This document shows, in pieces, positions 39,722 through 48,375 of a stretch of DNA of 64,000 nucleotides; position 1 is the first letter of the stretch, and each line of letters opens with the position of its first letter. The notes beneath the pieces are model-generated. The model was not told where the DNA came from, did not search any database, and saw only the letters and a list, made by a program, of their open reading frames with translations. The position numbers were made by a program, and so were the translations under genes. This DNA comes from Victivallis vadensis (GTDB lineage Bacteria > Verrucomicrobiota > Lentisphaeria > Victivallales > Victivallaceae). Where the stretch lies: positions 1 through 64,000 of the forward strand of contig NZ_QEKH01000004.1 in NCBI RefSeq assembly GCF_003096415.1. Direction: 5' to 3'.

Positions 39722-41716
39722 TTACTTTACGCTGGTAATGTCGGCATCTGTCAGGTCGAGCCGCTCTTTCTGTTCGAAATTCAATTCATAGACCTCGCTG
39801 GAGAGACCGGAGGCGATCACGAACTTGCGGATATCCTTCGCGTCCTTTTCCAGAAAATCCAGATAGCTCCTCAGCCGGAACATGCTCGGCATCGCCCGGT
39901 AGGTGATCAACTGGGTATTGAACCGGCCGCTTTCCGCCTCGGCCACGGTCTTGGTCGTATAGCGGTAGGACTCCGCATCCGAGGTGATCTGCAGCGCTTT
40001 GGACTCCGCCTCCGGCAGGGTTTTGGCGGCATACGCCTTCGCCTTCCAGATCATCGTTTCGCGTTCTTCCATCGCGCCGATCACATTCTGATAGGCGGGC
40101 GCGACCTTCTCCACCGGCGGATGCGCGTCAAGGATCGTCACCGCGACGATGCGAATGCCGAGCTCATGCATGTCGGCAAGCTCCTGAATCCGCTTTTTCA
40201 TCGCCGCCTCCGCGCCCAGGCGGTCGGTGGACATCACCTCCATCATCGAGGAACTGGCCAGATATTCGGTGGCGGCCTGTTCGCCGATCCGGGTCAGGGT
40301 CTTTTCCGGGTCGAGGTTCTTATAGCCGTAATTCATCACGCCGTCGCGGCGGATCTGGTAATCGATCGGAATCACCATGCGGATGAAGGAGATCGACGCC
40401 TCGCTGTTGCGGCCGGAACTCTCTTTCCCGATCGGCGGAACCGCCACGATGAAATTGTTGTCTTCACCACCGTGGGCAGCGGTCCACAGCACCACCGGAC
40501 TCAGCGCGGTCTTTTTGGCTTTCGGCGCAGGGCCGTGACCGTGGCCGTCATCCTCGGGGGCCTCTTCTTCCTTCTCATCATGCAGCTCGCCGATCACGAC
40601 CTGATGGATATCGGTGCAGCTGAACTGCCGGATTTCGCCGAACGGCCACGGCAAAGTCCAGTAGATGCCCGGCTCAAGGTCGGTCTCCACCACCTTGCCG
40701 AGGCGCTCCTTGACGCCGACTTCGCTCGGACCGACTTCGTGGATCATCGTGAATCCCCACAGGATCACCGCCCAGATGATCACCAGCGGGAAGAAGGAAC
40801 GTTCCATGAAGCTGTAAAGCCAGGTGCCGGAGACCTTGAAGCCGAACTGGTAGTCCAGCGCGGCCGCGATATTGCGCATCACGCCGCCGGGTTCGGTGAA
40901 CAGCGCCAGCAGCCGGCTCTCGAAGATCGGCCGGGTTTCGCGCATGGTCCGCGGCCGGTAGAACTCGATCACGAAATTGGTGATGAATTCAAGCCCCAGC
41001 ACCGCGTACAGCCAGAAGATCACCCGCGCCGCGTAGGTATCCGCGGCCGGAATGTTGTTGCGCACGAAAATCGCGGCGACCGTCGATACGAACATCACCG
41101 CAAACCCGGTCACCAGCCACGCCCCGACCGGACGCAGCCAGCGGAACGCCGGCCCGCGGGACTGCCCGACGAAAAACGCCCCCGCAAATACACTCACGAG
41201 CATCAGGATTGCGGAGAAAAGCGCCGACTTCGTCGCCACGTCCACTCCGATCGGCATCGCGTCGGCCGGGCGGCCCGCCCAGTGCCGGAAGAAATAGCCC
41301 AGAAGCCCGGCCACCAGCAGCGCCGCCAGCACCGACAGCACATACGGGGCGAACCGCCTGTAATTCTCGAAAGAGCGGCCTGCCGTGAAACGGACGTCCT
41401 CTTCCACATTCAACGCATTGGTGCTGGCGCGCCCGGCCAGCAGCATTTTTTCCTCATTTTCAATTGCGGCGCCGGTGCCCAGCATGCCGTAAATCAGCGC
41501 AGATATCGAAAACAGCAGCGCCAGCGAATACGGAATCACCGCCAGCGAAAAGACATCCGCCCCGACCAATTCCCCTTTCACCGCTCCCAGAACCAGCGTC
41601 AGCACCAGCAGAATCAGGGATGTGATTCCGCCGATGATCGATAGACGCGTCGTCAGTCTGGAGTTGTCAATTGCTGCTCTGATGTCGCCTTTACTAGCCA
41701 CGGTTGCACCTCTCAT
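39722..41716 (-). CDS. polytopic membrane protein fused to an SPFH domain
   Basis: 664 aa from the ATG at 41716; a GTG at 41698 has a better GAGAGG ribosome site and could be the real start. Six or so membrane helices fill residues 25-250, another lies near 305-325, and then an SPFH domain begins (VGPSEVGVKERLGKVVETDLEPGIYWTLPWPFGEIRQF). A His/Lys/Glu-rich loop interrupts it near 385-405. The C-terminal coiled region resembles HflK. A large multi-pass module in front of band-7 is unusual. First gene of the cluster, followed by HflC and HflK paralogues. Confidence 0.83.
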   Translation of the reverse strand: MRGATVASKGDIRAAIDNSRLTTRLSIIGGITSLILLVLTLVLGAVKGELVGADVFSLAVIPYSLALLFSISALIYGMLGTGAAIENEEKMLLAGRASTNALNVEEDVRFTAGRSFENYRRFAPYVLSVLAALLVAGLLGYFFRHWAGRPADAMPIGVDVATKSALFSAILMLVSVFAGAFFVGQSRGPAFRWLRPVGAWLVTGFAVMFVSTVAAIFVRNNIPAADTYAARVIFWLYAVLGLEFITNFVIEFYRPRTMRETRPIFESRLLALFTEPGGVMRNIAAALDYQFGFKVSGTWLYSFMERSFFPLVIIWAVILWGFTMIHEVGPSEVGVKERLGKVVETDLEPGIYWTLPWPFGEIRQFSCTDIHQVVIGELHDEKEEEAPEDDGHGHGPAPKAKKTALSPVVLWTAAHGGEDNNFIVAVPPIGKESSGRNSEASISFIRMVIPIDYQIRRDGVMNYGYKNLDPEKTLTRIGEQAATEYLASSSMMEVMSTDRLGAEAAMKKRIQELADMHELGIRIVAVTILDAHPPVEKVAPAYQNVIGAMEERETMIWKAKAYAAKTLPEAESKALQITSDAESYRYTTKTVAEAESGRFNTQLITYRAMPSMFRLRSYLDFLEKDAKDIRKFVIASGLSSEVYELNFEQKERLDLTDADITSVK

Positions 41717-42000
41717 CTATGATTAAATGACTCTGTAATTCCGAATAAAGCAACGGCCCTCACGAATGCAAAACTGCGATTCCGAGCGGGCTTCTGCCCA
41801 ATCACTCCTGATTCGTTTGTTACATATTAATACACCACACCAACGGAAATAACAAGTTATTTTCTCCAACTTTAATATTTTTTTGGCCGGGAACCATTCA
41901 CTTCTCCGCCAAACATTCTCCCGGCGGGATCTTTTCTGATCCGGAAAAGACAATAAAAAATCACACAATACCGCATTTTTCATCGTTTTTCAGTTGATTT
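41717..42000. other. AT-rich divergent promoter region
   Basis: Gap between the SPFH cluster and mraZ. AT-rich, with several TTGACA-like and TATAAT-like stretches but no single clear promoter. No gene or hairpin stands out before the TGGA boxes at 42001. Confidence 0.4.
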
Positions 42001-42034
42001 TGGAAAAAAATGGAATATAGTGGATAATAATGGA
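42001..42034 (+). promoter_or_regulatory. four TGGA boxes at 10-bp spacing (MraZ-type operator)
   Basis: TGGA occurs at 42001, 42011, 42021 and 42031, each followed by an AT-rich stretch. MraZ is known to bind repeated TGGGN pentamers separated by five bases upstream of its own gene. Here the third G is replaced by A, but the period is exact. The boxes end 74 bases before the mraZ start. Confidence 0.75.
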
Positions 42035-42107
42035 AAAACAGAGAAAAAACATCCTGATTCCTCCGTTTTTCAAAAAACATGGAAAAATTCCGGAATTCTG
42101 GTGACTG

Positions 42108-42596
42108 ATGCTGATTTTTTGCGGGCAGGAACACTGTCTGATCGATTCGAACGGACGCCTTAAACTGCCGCAGCGTTTCATCGATGATTTCACGCTGCGC
42201 TGCGGCGGCGAAGTCGTGATGCACGGACTGCCCGAAGGGGCGGTGGCGCTTTATCCGGAAGAGGTGTACCGGGAAATGCGCGAACGCGAGGTGGAAGCGG
42301 TCGATTCGATCGGTTCGAGTTTCGCCGCCCGCCGGTCGCTGCGCCGTTTCGGCGCCCTGACCTGCCCCGACACCATCACCCGGCAGGGGAGAATCACCCT
42401 CCCCGCCGCGTTCCGCGAGCACGCGGGGCTGGAACCGGGCTGCGAAGCCTGTGTGGTGGGCGTGGAAATCGGAGTGGAAATCTGGTCGGCCGAGCGGTTC
42501 GCCGCGGAAATGGCCGCCATCAATGAACATCTGCGGCAGAAGCGCGAGCGTGAAATGCTCGCGGACCTGCAGATAACCGGGGAGAACAGAGTATGA
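42108..42596 (+). CDS. mraZ: MraZ-like transcriptional regulator
   Basis: 162 aa. Two AbrB/SpoVT-type swapped-hairpin repeats: GQEHCLIDSNGRLKLPQRFID with YPEEVYREM, and CPDTITRQGRITLPAAFREHAGL with EIWSAERFAAEM, the MraZ arrangement. MraZ forms ring-shaped oligomers that repress the division and cell-wall cluster. Here it is not followed by rsmH or ftsI but by a small membrane protein overlapping by four bases. It is thus either a second MraZ or a relocated one. No clear ribosome site precedes the ATG. Confidence 0.85.
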   Translation: MLIFCGQEHCLIDSNGRLKLPQRFIDDFTLRCGGEVVMHGLPEGAVALYPEEVYREMREREVEAVDSIGSSFAARRSLRRFGALTCPDTITRQGRITLPAAFREHAGLEPGCEACVVGVEIGVEIWSAERFAAEMAAINEHLRQKREREMLADLQITGENRV

Positions 42597-42829
42597 AAAT
42601 CGATCGTGAACGCTGCACAAGAACGACGCTGTTCGCCGTACTCGCCCTCTTCACGCTGCTCCTGATCGGGTCGGAGCATCGCAAAGAGGCGGCGGCAGCC
42701 GCACCCGAAACCGTCACTGCGACCGCCATGGCCTCCGAGCTTCCCGCCGACCGGCGCGGCGAATGGCAGGAAGCGGCCCGGACCAATCCGCTCTGGCTGC
42801 TGGAAGCCGTCTCGGAATCCGGCCGGTAG
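42593..42829 (+). CDS. small membrane protein co-translated with MraZ
   Basis: 78 aa. A basic N-terminus (MKIDRERCTRTT) and one hydrophobic helix at about 13-27, followed by an Ala-rich periplasmic tail. In the classical cluster the small bitopic protein after mraZ/rsmH is FtsL; topology and size are similar, but no leucine-zipper coiled coil is visible, so I do not call it FtsL. The four-base overlap with mraZ makes it a real gene more likely. Confidence 0.6.
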   Translation: MKIDRERCTRTTLFAVLALFTLLLIGSEHRKEAAAAAPETVTATAMASELPADRRGEWQEAARTNPLWLLEAVSESGR

Positions 42830-42861
42830 AGCCGTTCCGTCATTTTTTTGACAAAACCGGG

Positions 42862-42890
42862 TTGCATTTGCCCGGAAACGGCGGTATTCT
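42862..42890 (+). promoter_or_regulatory. candidate promoter of the GH130-type gene
   Basis: TTGCAT at 42862-42867, 17 bases, TATTCT at 42885-42890. A CCGGG/CCCGG hairpin overlaps the -35 box and its spacer. Confidence 0.35.
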
Positions 42891-42933
42891 TTCTCCCGAC
42901 CTTTATCCATTTCCAAACTATGGGAGAACGCTG

Positions 42934-44094
42934 ATGCTGTCCGTTGAAAAACGTTGTATCCTGTCGCCGGTGCCCGGTTCGCCGTGGGCAGGGAAAATGG
43001 TCCTGAATCCGGCCATGATCGCCGATCCGGAGGATCCGGAAAAAATCCATATGCTTTTTCGCGCCACCGGCCCGTGGCCGCAGGCCCGGCTGCCGGAACG
43101 CCCCCTGCCCTACCCGATCTTCCTCGGCTACGGCGTCTCCTGCAACGGCGGCGCCGACTGGCAGTTCGACCTCTCCCGCCCGGCGATGGCGCCGCGCCTC
43201 GAATTCGACCGCGACCGCTTCCTGGCCCGCGGCATGCGCGACGGCGTGATGTTCGACTACGCGAACGGCTGTATCGAGGACCCGCGCCTCTTTTACTTTG
43301 AAGAACAACTGTACCTGAGCGTCGCCTGCCGTGCATTTCCGCCCGGCCCCTACTGGGAAAAAGACGACCCGGTGCAGTGCATGCCGGAGTGGGCCTTCAA
43401 GCTCAATCCCGCCGTGCGCGAAAACAGCACCGTCACCATGCTCTACCGGGTCGACCTCGCCGCGCTGGCGGCGGGGCGTTACGCGGAGGCTTTTTCACCG
43501 GTCGGGCCATTGCACGATCCCGACCTCAGCGACGACCGCGACGCAATGCTGTTCCCCCGGCGGCTTGAGATCGGCGGAAAACGGAAGATCGCCTGTCTGC
43601 ACCGCCCGAAACAGCCGTGGAACTACGCCTGCGGCAAGGAGGCGGCGGCGCCGTCCATTTTCCTCGCATTCGGCGACGAACTCTCCGACTTCCATACCGG
43701 GAAAGCCCGGACGCAACTTTTCGCCGGCCCCGCCTTCGCGCACGAGGCGAACCGGGTCGGCGCCAGCTGGGCGCCGCTCGAACTCGAACCGGGCCTCTGG
43801 CTGCTCCCCTATCACGGCAAACAGGACGACCGGGTCGGCTATACCCAGAACTTCATGCTGCTGCGGGAAAACGGCAGACAAGCCCCCGATATCATCGCGC
43901 GTCCCGCCGAACGGCTGCTGTACGCAACGGAACCGTGGGAGCTGGAAGGCGAGTTCACCATACCGTGCCTTTTCACCTGCTCCGGGTTGCTCCGCCCCGA
44001 CGGAACGCTGCTGATGGGCTACGGAGCCGCCGACCGCAAAGTCGGGCTCGCCTCCATCCGGCTGGAGGAGCTGCTCGCCGTTCTCCGGCCCTGA
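42934..44094 (+). CDS. GH130-family-like beta-mannoside phosphorylase/hydrolase
   Basis: 386 aa from the ATG at 42934 with GGGAG upstream. A five-bladed propeller pattern can be read: KMVLNPAMIADPEDPEKIHMLFRATG, GCIEDPRLFYFEEQLYLSVAC (the IEDPR motif with the catalytic Asp), GASWAPLELEPGLWLLPYHGKQDD and LFTCSGLLRPDGTLLMGYGAADRKVGLA near the end. GH130 enzymes cleave beta-mannosides, often by phosphorolysis. No signal peptide, so it acts on imported oligosaccharides in the cytoplasm. Confidence 0.8.
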   Translation: MLSVEKRCILSPVPGSPWAGKMVLNPAMIADPEDPEKIHMLFRATGPWPQARLPERPLPYPIFLGYGVSCNGGADWQFDLSRPAMAPRLEFDRDRFLARGMRDGVMFDYANGCIEDPRLFYFEEQLYLSVACRAFPPGPYWEKDDPVQCMPEWAFKLNPAVRENSTVTMLYRVDLAALAAGRYAEAFSPVGPLHDPDLSDDRDAMLFPRRLEIGGKRKIACLHRPKQPWNYACGKEAAAPSIFLAFGDELSDFHTGKARTQLFAGPAFAHEANRVGASWAPLELEPGLWLLPYHGKQDDRVGYTQNFMLLRENGRQAPDIIARPAERLLYATEPWELEGEFTIPCLFTCSGLLRPDGTLLMGYGAADRKVGLASIRLEELLAVLRP

Positions 44095-44099
44095 AACTC

Positions 44100-45470
44100 C
44101 TACAGCAGGTCCTCCTGCGCGGCGGCGTTCGGCATCGGATCGGGATAGGATTCCTCATCCTCGCTTTCGTGGAACGCCGCCGAACGGCGCGAAATGATCC
44201 AGCGCACCAGCGACGGCACCGGCAGCGTCGTCACGATCGACAGGATGATGATCGCGTTGAAAAACTGATTGTCCAGCATCCCCAGCTCCTTGCCAATCGC
44301 GGCGGCGGCCAGCGTCGCGGAGAGTTGCGGCACCGTCATCAGCCCCGCCGCCACTCCGTGCCAGTTGTTGAAGCCTGCCAGCCGCATCGCCAGCCATCCC
44401 GACGCCACCTTGCTGACGACCAGTCCGGCCACCGTCAGCAGGATGATTTCCAGATTGCCCGCCGCGCCGAACGCCTTGAAATCCGTATCCATCCCGATCG
44501 AAACGAACAGAAACGGGATCAGCAGCCCGTAGCCGATGCTTTCAAAGCGCCCGATCAGAGAACCGCCGTGCTCGCTGATCCGCTGCTGCACCAGCCGCGA
44601 CAGCGCCAGGCCCGCGATAAAGGCGCCGACCACCAGGTTCACTCCGAGGAACTCCCCGACCAGCACCGTCGCCAGAATCACCAGCAGCAGGATCGTGATC
44701 AGCATATCCTCACCCGGATTGCAGATTTTCAGCAGCTTGCGCCCGAGATGGTACACCACGAACACCGCCGCCGCCAGATAGAGCAGCACGATCAGCAGAA
44801 AGACCGGAGTGAACCAGCTGCCGAACATCGCCGGGTCCACATAGTCGAAGATCGACAGCGTCCGCCTGGCTCCCGCCGCCGCACCGATGCTCTGGCGTTT
44901 CAGCTGGACGCTGACCGCCAGCAGGATGATGCTCGCGATATCGGTGATCACCGTCGAGATCAGCACCGCCGCTCCGAAGCGGCTTTTGCTGAGCTTCAGC
45001 TCCCGGATCACCGGGAACACGATGCCGACCGAGTGCGAAGCGAACAGCGACGCGTAAAGCAGCTTGCCCGGAAAGTCCTCCGGCCGGAAATGGGCATACA
45101 CAAAAAATCCGGCAATTGCCGGCAGCAGGAACGTCAGCAGCGACAGCGCGATCACCGGGGTCCGGGCCGCCCGGATCAACTTGAAATCCGCCTCCATCCC
45201 CGCCAGCGCCATCAGAAATACCAACCCGAGCGAGCCCAGCGAATCGATCAGCGAGTTGAAATGCCCCGCGACCACCTCACTCGAACCGCCCAGAAATCCG
45301 AGCATCCGCGACAACATCCCGACGACATCCAGACAGTTCGGACCGACCAGCATCCCGACAATCAAGAGTGAAATCACCGCGGGAATGCCGAGCCTCCGCA
45401 ACAGCAGCGGTCCCACTCCCATCATCGCGATAAACGCGATGAACAAAATCAGAAATGCGTCATTATTCAT
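44100..45470 (-). CDS. CPA2-type cation/proton antiporter (KefB/Na_H_Exchanger family)
   Basis: 456 aa, about 12 membrane helices. VISLLIVGMLVGPNCLDVVG near the start and FLMALAGMEADFKLIRAARTPVIALS match the Na+/H+ exchanger domain; VGAFIAGLALSRLVQQ and LIPFLFVSIGMDTDF are further family segments. The TrkA-N nucleotide-binding domain of Kef channels is absent, so it is the short antiporter form. Na+ or K+ specificity cannot be read. Convergent with the GH130-type gene, five bases between stops. Confidence 0.88.
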   Translation of the reverse strand: MNNDAFLILFIAFIAMMGVGPLLLRRLGIPAVISLLIVGMLVGPNCLDVVGMLSRMLGFLGGSSEVVAGHFNSLIDSLGSLGLVFLMALAGMEADFKLIRAARTPVIALSLLTFLLPAIAGFFVYAHFRPEDFPGKLLYASLFASHSVGIVFPVIRELKLSKSRFGAAVLISTVITDIASIILLAVSVQLKRQSIGAAAGARRTLSIFDYVDPAMFGSWFTPVFLLIVLLYLAAAVFVVYHLGRKLLKICNPGEDMLITILLLVILATVLVGEFLGVNLVVGAFIAGLALSRLVQQRISEHGGSLIGRFESIGYGLLIPFLFVSIGMDTDFKAFGAAGNLEIILLTVAGLVVSKVASGWLAMRLAGFNNWHGVAAGLMTVPQLSATLAAAAIGKELGMLDNQFFNAIIILSIVTTLPVPSLVRWIISRRSAAFHESEDEESYPDPMPNAAAQEDLL

Positions 45471-45635
45471 CGAAAGCCTTTTCTTAATAAGCCGGACCGG
45501 ATCTCTTTTGTAAGCTAATTCACGGAATTTGTTTTTTCAAGCGGAATACGGAAGTTTTTCCGGCGAATCTCCCTTCCCGGCTTGATCTTTGCGGTAAAAA
45601 TGCTATTGTGTAAAAGGAAGTGAGGAGAATCGACG

Positions 45636-45992
45636 ATGAAATGTGCCAAGTGCAACCGGGAAACCGATGCGAGCGCCCCGCAATGCCCGAACTGCGGACT
45701 GGGAACGGACGGCGAACAGCAGGTCCGCTGCCCGGAGTGCGGCTCCGCCCAGATCAGCGCAGTCCGCAAAACCTACGATCCGGGCTGCGGCTGTCTCGGA
45801 CTGCTGATCTTCGGCTGGTGGGGCATGCTGCTCGGGCTGCTCGGCGCGGGCGATGTCGAGCTGGTCTGCAACCGCTGCGGCGCCCGCTGGCCGGCGGGCA
45901 AGCCTTCCGACGCCCGGAACGGGCTCGGCTGCTGCGGGTTGCTGCTGCTGCTTTTGCTGATTTACCTGCTCTGCTCGCTTATTTTCTGGTGA
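45636..45992 (+). CDS. zinc-ribbon membrane protein
   Basis: 118 aa, GAGGAG before the ATG. CAKC-x10-CPNC at 3-20 and CPEC ... CNRC pairs form zinc ribbons. Two hydrophobic segments follow: GCGCLGLLIFGWWGMLLGLLGAG and a C-terminal LGCCGLLLLLLLIYLLCSLIF. The pattern resembles small zinc-ribbon/LITAF-like membrane proteins. Function unknown. It overlaps the end of the convergent GntR gene by 14 bases. Confidence 0.72.
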   Translation: MKCAKCNRETDASAPQCPNCGLGTDGEQQVRCPECGSAQISAVRKTYDPGCGCLGLLIFGWWGMLLGLLGAGDVELVCNRCGARWPAGKPSDARNGLGCCGLLLLLLLIYLLCSLIFW

Positions 45993-46605
45993 CCGCCGCC
46001 GCTCCCCGGCGGATATGGGCAGCCAGCAGTTCCATCGCCCGCGCGGCGGAATTTCCGGCCAGGGCTTGAATCAGCTCGCGGCGTTCCTGAAACAGTCCGC
46101 CGCAGTCTCCTTCAAAACCGCGCCAGTTCCGAAACGGCGCGGTGCGGCGGATCAGCCGCTCCACGATCTCCGCCAGCGGCCGGTTCGGGCAGGACTCCGC
46201 GATCGTCCCATGCAACGCTTCGTCCACCTCCAGCGCGCCGGCCCGGTCGGAACTGCGTTCCGCCTGTTCCAGCGCCCACGCCAATTCCCGCAGCCGGTCC
46301 GCCGGAATTTTCCCCCAGGCCAGTTCCAGCGCCAGCGGTTCGATCCGTGCCCTGCAGTCGAACAGCGCTCCGATTTCCGCCGGTTCCGGGCGGCAGACCC
46401 GGAAACCGCAGCGCGGCACCGTCTCCACCAGCCCCTCCTCATTCAGCCGCCGCAGCGCCTCACGCACCGGCGTGCGACTGATCCCGAACCGTTCCGCGAG
46501 CTGCTCCTCCGCGAGCCGTTCGCCCGCCGCCAGCGAACCGTCGATCACCGCCCGGACCAGTTCCCGGTAGGCCAGTTCAGCCAGCGAAACTTTTTTCAAC
46601 ACCAT
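45979..46605 (-). CDS. GntR-family regulator, FadR subfamily
   Basis: 208 aa from the ATG at 46605, with GGAGTGGAG upstream; the frame upstream to 46668 has no good site. An N-terminal winged helix (LAEEQLAERFGISRTPVREALRRLNEEGLVETVPRCGFRV) is followed by a helical FCD domain with DEALHGTIAESCPNRPL carrying metal-ligand residues. FadR-type regulators respond to carboxylates and sugar acids. Divergent from the alpha/beta hydrolase gene, whose operon it likely controls. Confidence 0.88.
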   Translation of the reverse strand: MVLKKVSLAELAYRELVRAVIDGSLAAGERLAEEQLAERFGISRTPVREALRRLNEEGLVETVPRCGFRVCRPEPAEIGALFDCRARIEPLALELAWGKIPADRLRELAWALEQAERSSDRAGALEVDEALHGTIAESCPNRPLAEIVERLIRRTAPFRNWRGFEGDCGGLFQERRELIQALAGNSAARAMELLAAHIRRGAAAVTRK

Positions 46606-46694
46606 CTTCTCCACTCCGCTTGCAATTCCCGTTTTTCTGTATACAGTATACAATAATCTGTATTTCATTTATTTTCAAGGAGAATTATTCCATT

Positions 46695-47468
46695 ATGCGC
46701 GGTGACTGGCAGCATTTTCCCCGGCAGATCACTCCGGATTACCATCCGGTGGAGCTGGAGCTTTACAAAGAGAACGGCGGCGAATTCAACCGCCTCGCGA
46801 TCTCCCGCCCGCTTTCGGACCATCCCGGCCCCACAATCGTCTGGTTTCACGGCGGCGGCCTCACCGGTGACGGCCGGGAGTGTCCGGCGGAGCTTTACAA
46901 CGGCGTCAACACCGTCGTCGAAGTCCGCTACCCGGTCTACCCCGCCGTCAGCACCCTTGCCATCATCGAAGACGCGGCGGCGGCCGTCGCGTGGTGCTTC
47001 CGCCATATCGGACGGCTCGGCCGCAGGGAGACATCGATTTTCGTCGGCGGCATGTCGGCGGGCGCCTACCTCGCCGCTCTGACCGGCATGGACGCCTCCC
47101 GGCTCGCGCCTTACGGGATCGACCACCGCCGGATCGCCGGGCTGATGCCGGTCAGCGGCCAGATGACCACCCACTTTCAGGTCAAGGCGGAACTCGGCTT
47201 GCCGGAGTCGCCGGTGATCGACGCTCTTGCCCCGATGGGACATCTTTCGGCCGATCTGCCTCCGGTGCTCCTGATCACCGGAGAATCCGGCCTCGACATG
47301 CCGGGCCGCCCCGAGGAAAACGCCTTCATGGCCGCTTCGTTACGGGCGCTCGGACACCCGGACGCGCACCATTACGCCCTGCCCGGCCACGACCACGGCG
47401 GCGCATTCGACAGCTGCGACCACCTGCTGCTGAAATTCATCAACCGGATCGCGGAAGCGCAGAAATGA
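46695..47468 (+). CDS. alpha/beta hydrolase (esterase/lipase-like)
   Basis: 257 aa from the ATG at 46695; AAGGAG lies 12 bases upstream, a little far. VWFHGGGLTGDG provides the oxyanion-hole HGGG, FVGGMSAGAYLAA the nucleophile elbow (GxSxG) and GHDHGGAF the catalytic His. This is the BD-FAE/arylformamidase-like type of small esterase. Cytoplasmic, no signal. It overlaps the TauE-type gene by four bases, so both belong to one operon; a role in deacylating an imported sugar or acid is inferred. Confidence 0.82.
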   Translation: MRGDWQHFPRQITPDYHPVELELYKENGGEFNRLAISRPLSDHPGPTIVWFHGGGLTGDGRECPAELYNGVNTVVEVRYPVYPAVSTLAIIEDAAAAVAWCFRHIGRLGRRETSIFVGGMSAGAYLAALTGMDASRLAPYGIDHRRIAGLMPVSGQMTTHFQVKAELGLPESPVIDALAPMGHLSADLPPVLLITGESGLDMPGRPEENAFMAASLRALGHPDAHHYALPGHDHGGAFDSCDHLLLKFINRIAEAQK

Positions 47469-48373
47469 GTCTGGAACTCTGGATCGTCGGCCCGCTGATC
47501 GGTTTTATCGGCATGATGTCCGGCGGCTACTGGGGAGTCGGCTGCGGCTGGATCGTGGTGCCGACGATGCTGATTCTCGGCTTCTCACCGTTTGAAGCGG
47601 TCGGGATCGGCCTGCTGCAGATGGCTCCCTCCACGCTGCCGACCGTGATCCGGCAGTTTCCTGAAATCGGCTGGGGGCCGGGTTCGGCGGGACGCTGTCT
47701 CGCACTGCCGCTCGGAACCGGTGCGATGCTGACCTCGCTGGCCGGCAAATCGATCAACGCCCGGCTCTTCGACCGCTTCGGCGCGGCCCCTTTGAGCCTC
47801 ATGCTCTGCGCGGTGATCCTGGCGATCGCGGTGCAGACGCTGTGCAGCCGCACCCGGTGCTACGACGACGAACTGCCGCCGCTGACTCCCCGGATGGGGC
47901 GGATCGCTTTCGGAACCGGGCTGGCCACCGGGTTGTTGAGCTCCATGCTCGGCGTCGGCGGCGGCATCCTGATCCGCCCGCTGCTGACCGGCGGTTTCAA
48001 GCTGCCCGAATACTTCACCAGCCGTCTGGTGCGGCTGCTGGTGCTGCTGACCACCGTGACCGGCGGAGCGACCTATCTTGTACAGTCGGGGAAATTCGAC
48101 CGGACCATCTTTCTCGCGTCGATGCTGGTCGCGGCGGGCGGCATGTTCGGTTTTCCGCTCGGAGTGAAGATGCACCGGATCGTCTACGAGGCCGGCTATG
48201 CCCAGCACATCCACAAGAGCTTCGCCTTCATCGCCTTTGCGCTGCTGCTGAACACCGTGTTCAACCTCGCCGGACTCACCGCGCTCAGCCGTGTTTCCAT
48301 GCTGCTGATCGGCGCGGGGCTGACCTGCTATCTGGCCGGCTTCTCCCTCTATGCGCGCCGCGTCCGGCGCTGA
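47465..48373 (+). CDS. TauE/SafE-family permease (anion/sulfite exporter type)
   Basis: 302 aa from the ATG at 47465, coupled to the hydrolase gene by an ATGA overlap. Two repeated halves, each opening with a glycine-rich motif: IGFIGMMSGGYWGVGCGWIVVPTMLI and TGLLSSMLGVGGGILIRPLL, as in TauE/SafE proteins (DUF81). About eight membrane helices. Members move sulfite, sulfonates or organic anions; the operon context suggests an organic acid. Confidence 0.88.
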   Translation: MSLELWIVGPLIGFIGMMSGGYWGVGCGWIVVPTMLILGFSPFEAVGIGLLQMAPSTLPTVIRQFPEIGWGPGSAGRCLALPLGTGAMLTSLAGKSINARLFDRFGAAPLSLMLCAVILAIAVQTLCSRTRCYDDELPPLTPRMGRIAFGTGLATGLLSSMLGVGGGILIRPLLTGGFKLPEYFTSRLVRLLVLLTTVTGGATYLVQSGKFDRTIFLASMLVAAGGMFGFPLGVKMHRIVYEAGYAQHIHKSFAFIAFALLLNTVFNLAGLTALSRVSMLLIGAGLTCYLAGFSLYARRVRR

Positions 48374-48375
48374 AA

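Noticed and set aside
42593-42829. Small protein after mraZ as FtsL
   Set aside because: Topology fits but no coiled coil is visible and the other cluster genes are missing.
42831-42890. GCCGTT/AACGGC pairing before the GH130-type gene as a riboswitch
   Set aside because: The stem overlaps the likely promoter and so would be only partly transcribed; no known aptamer features.
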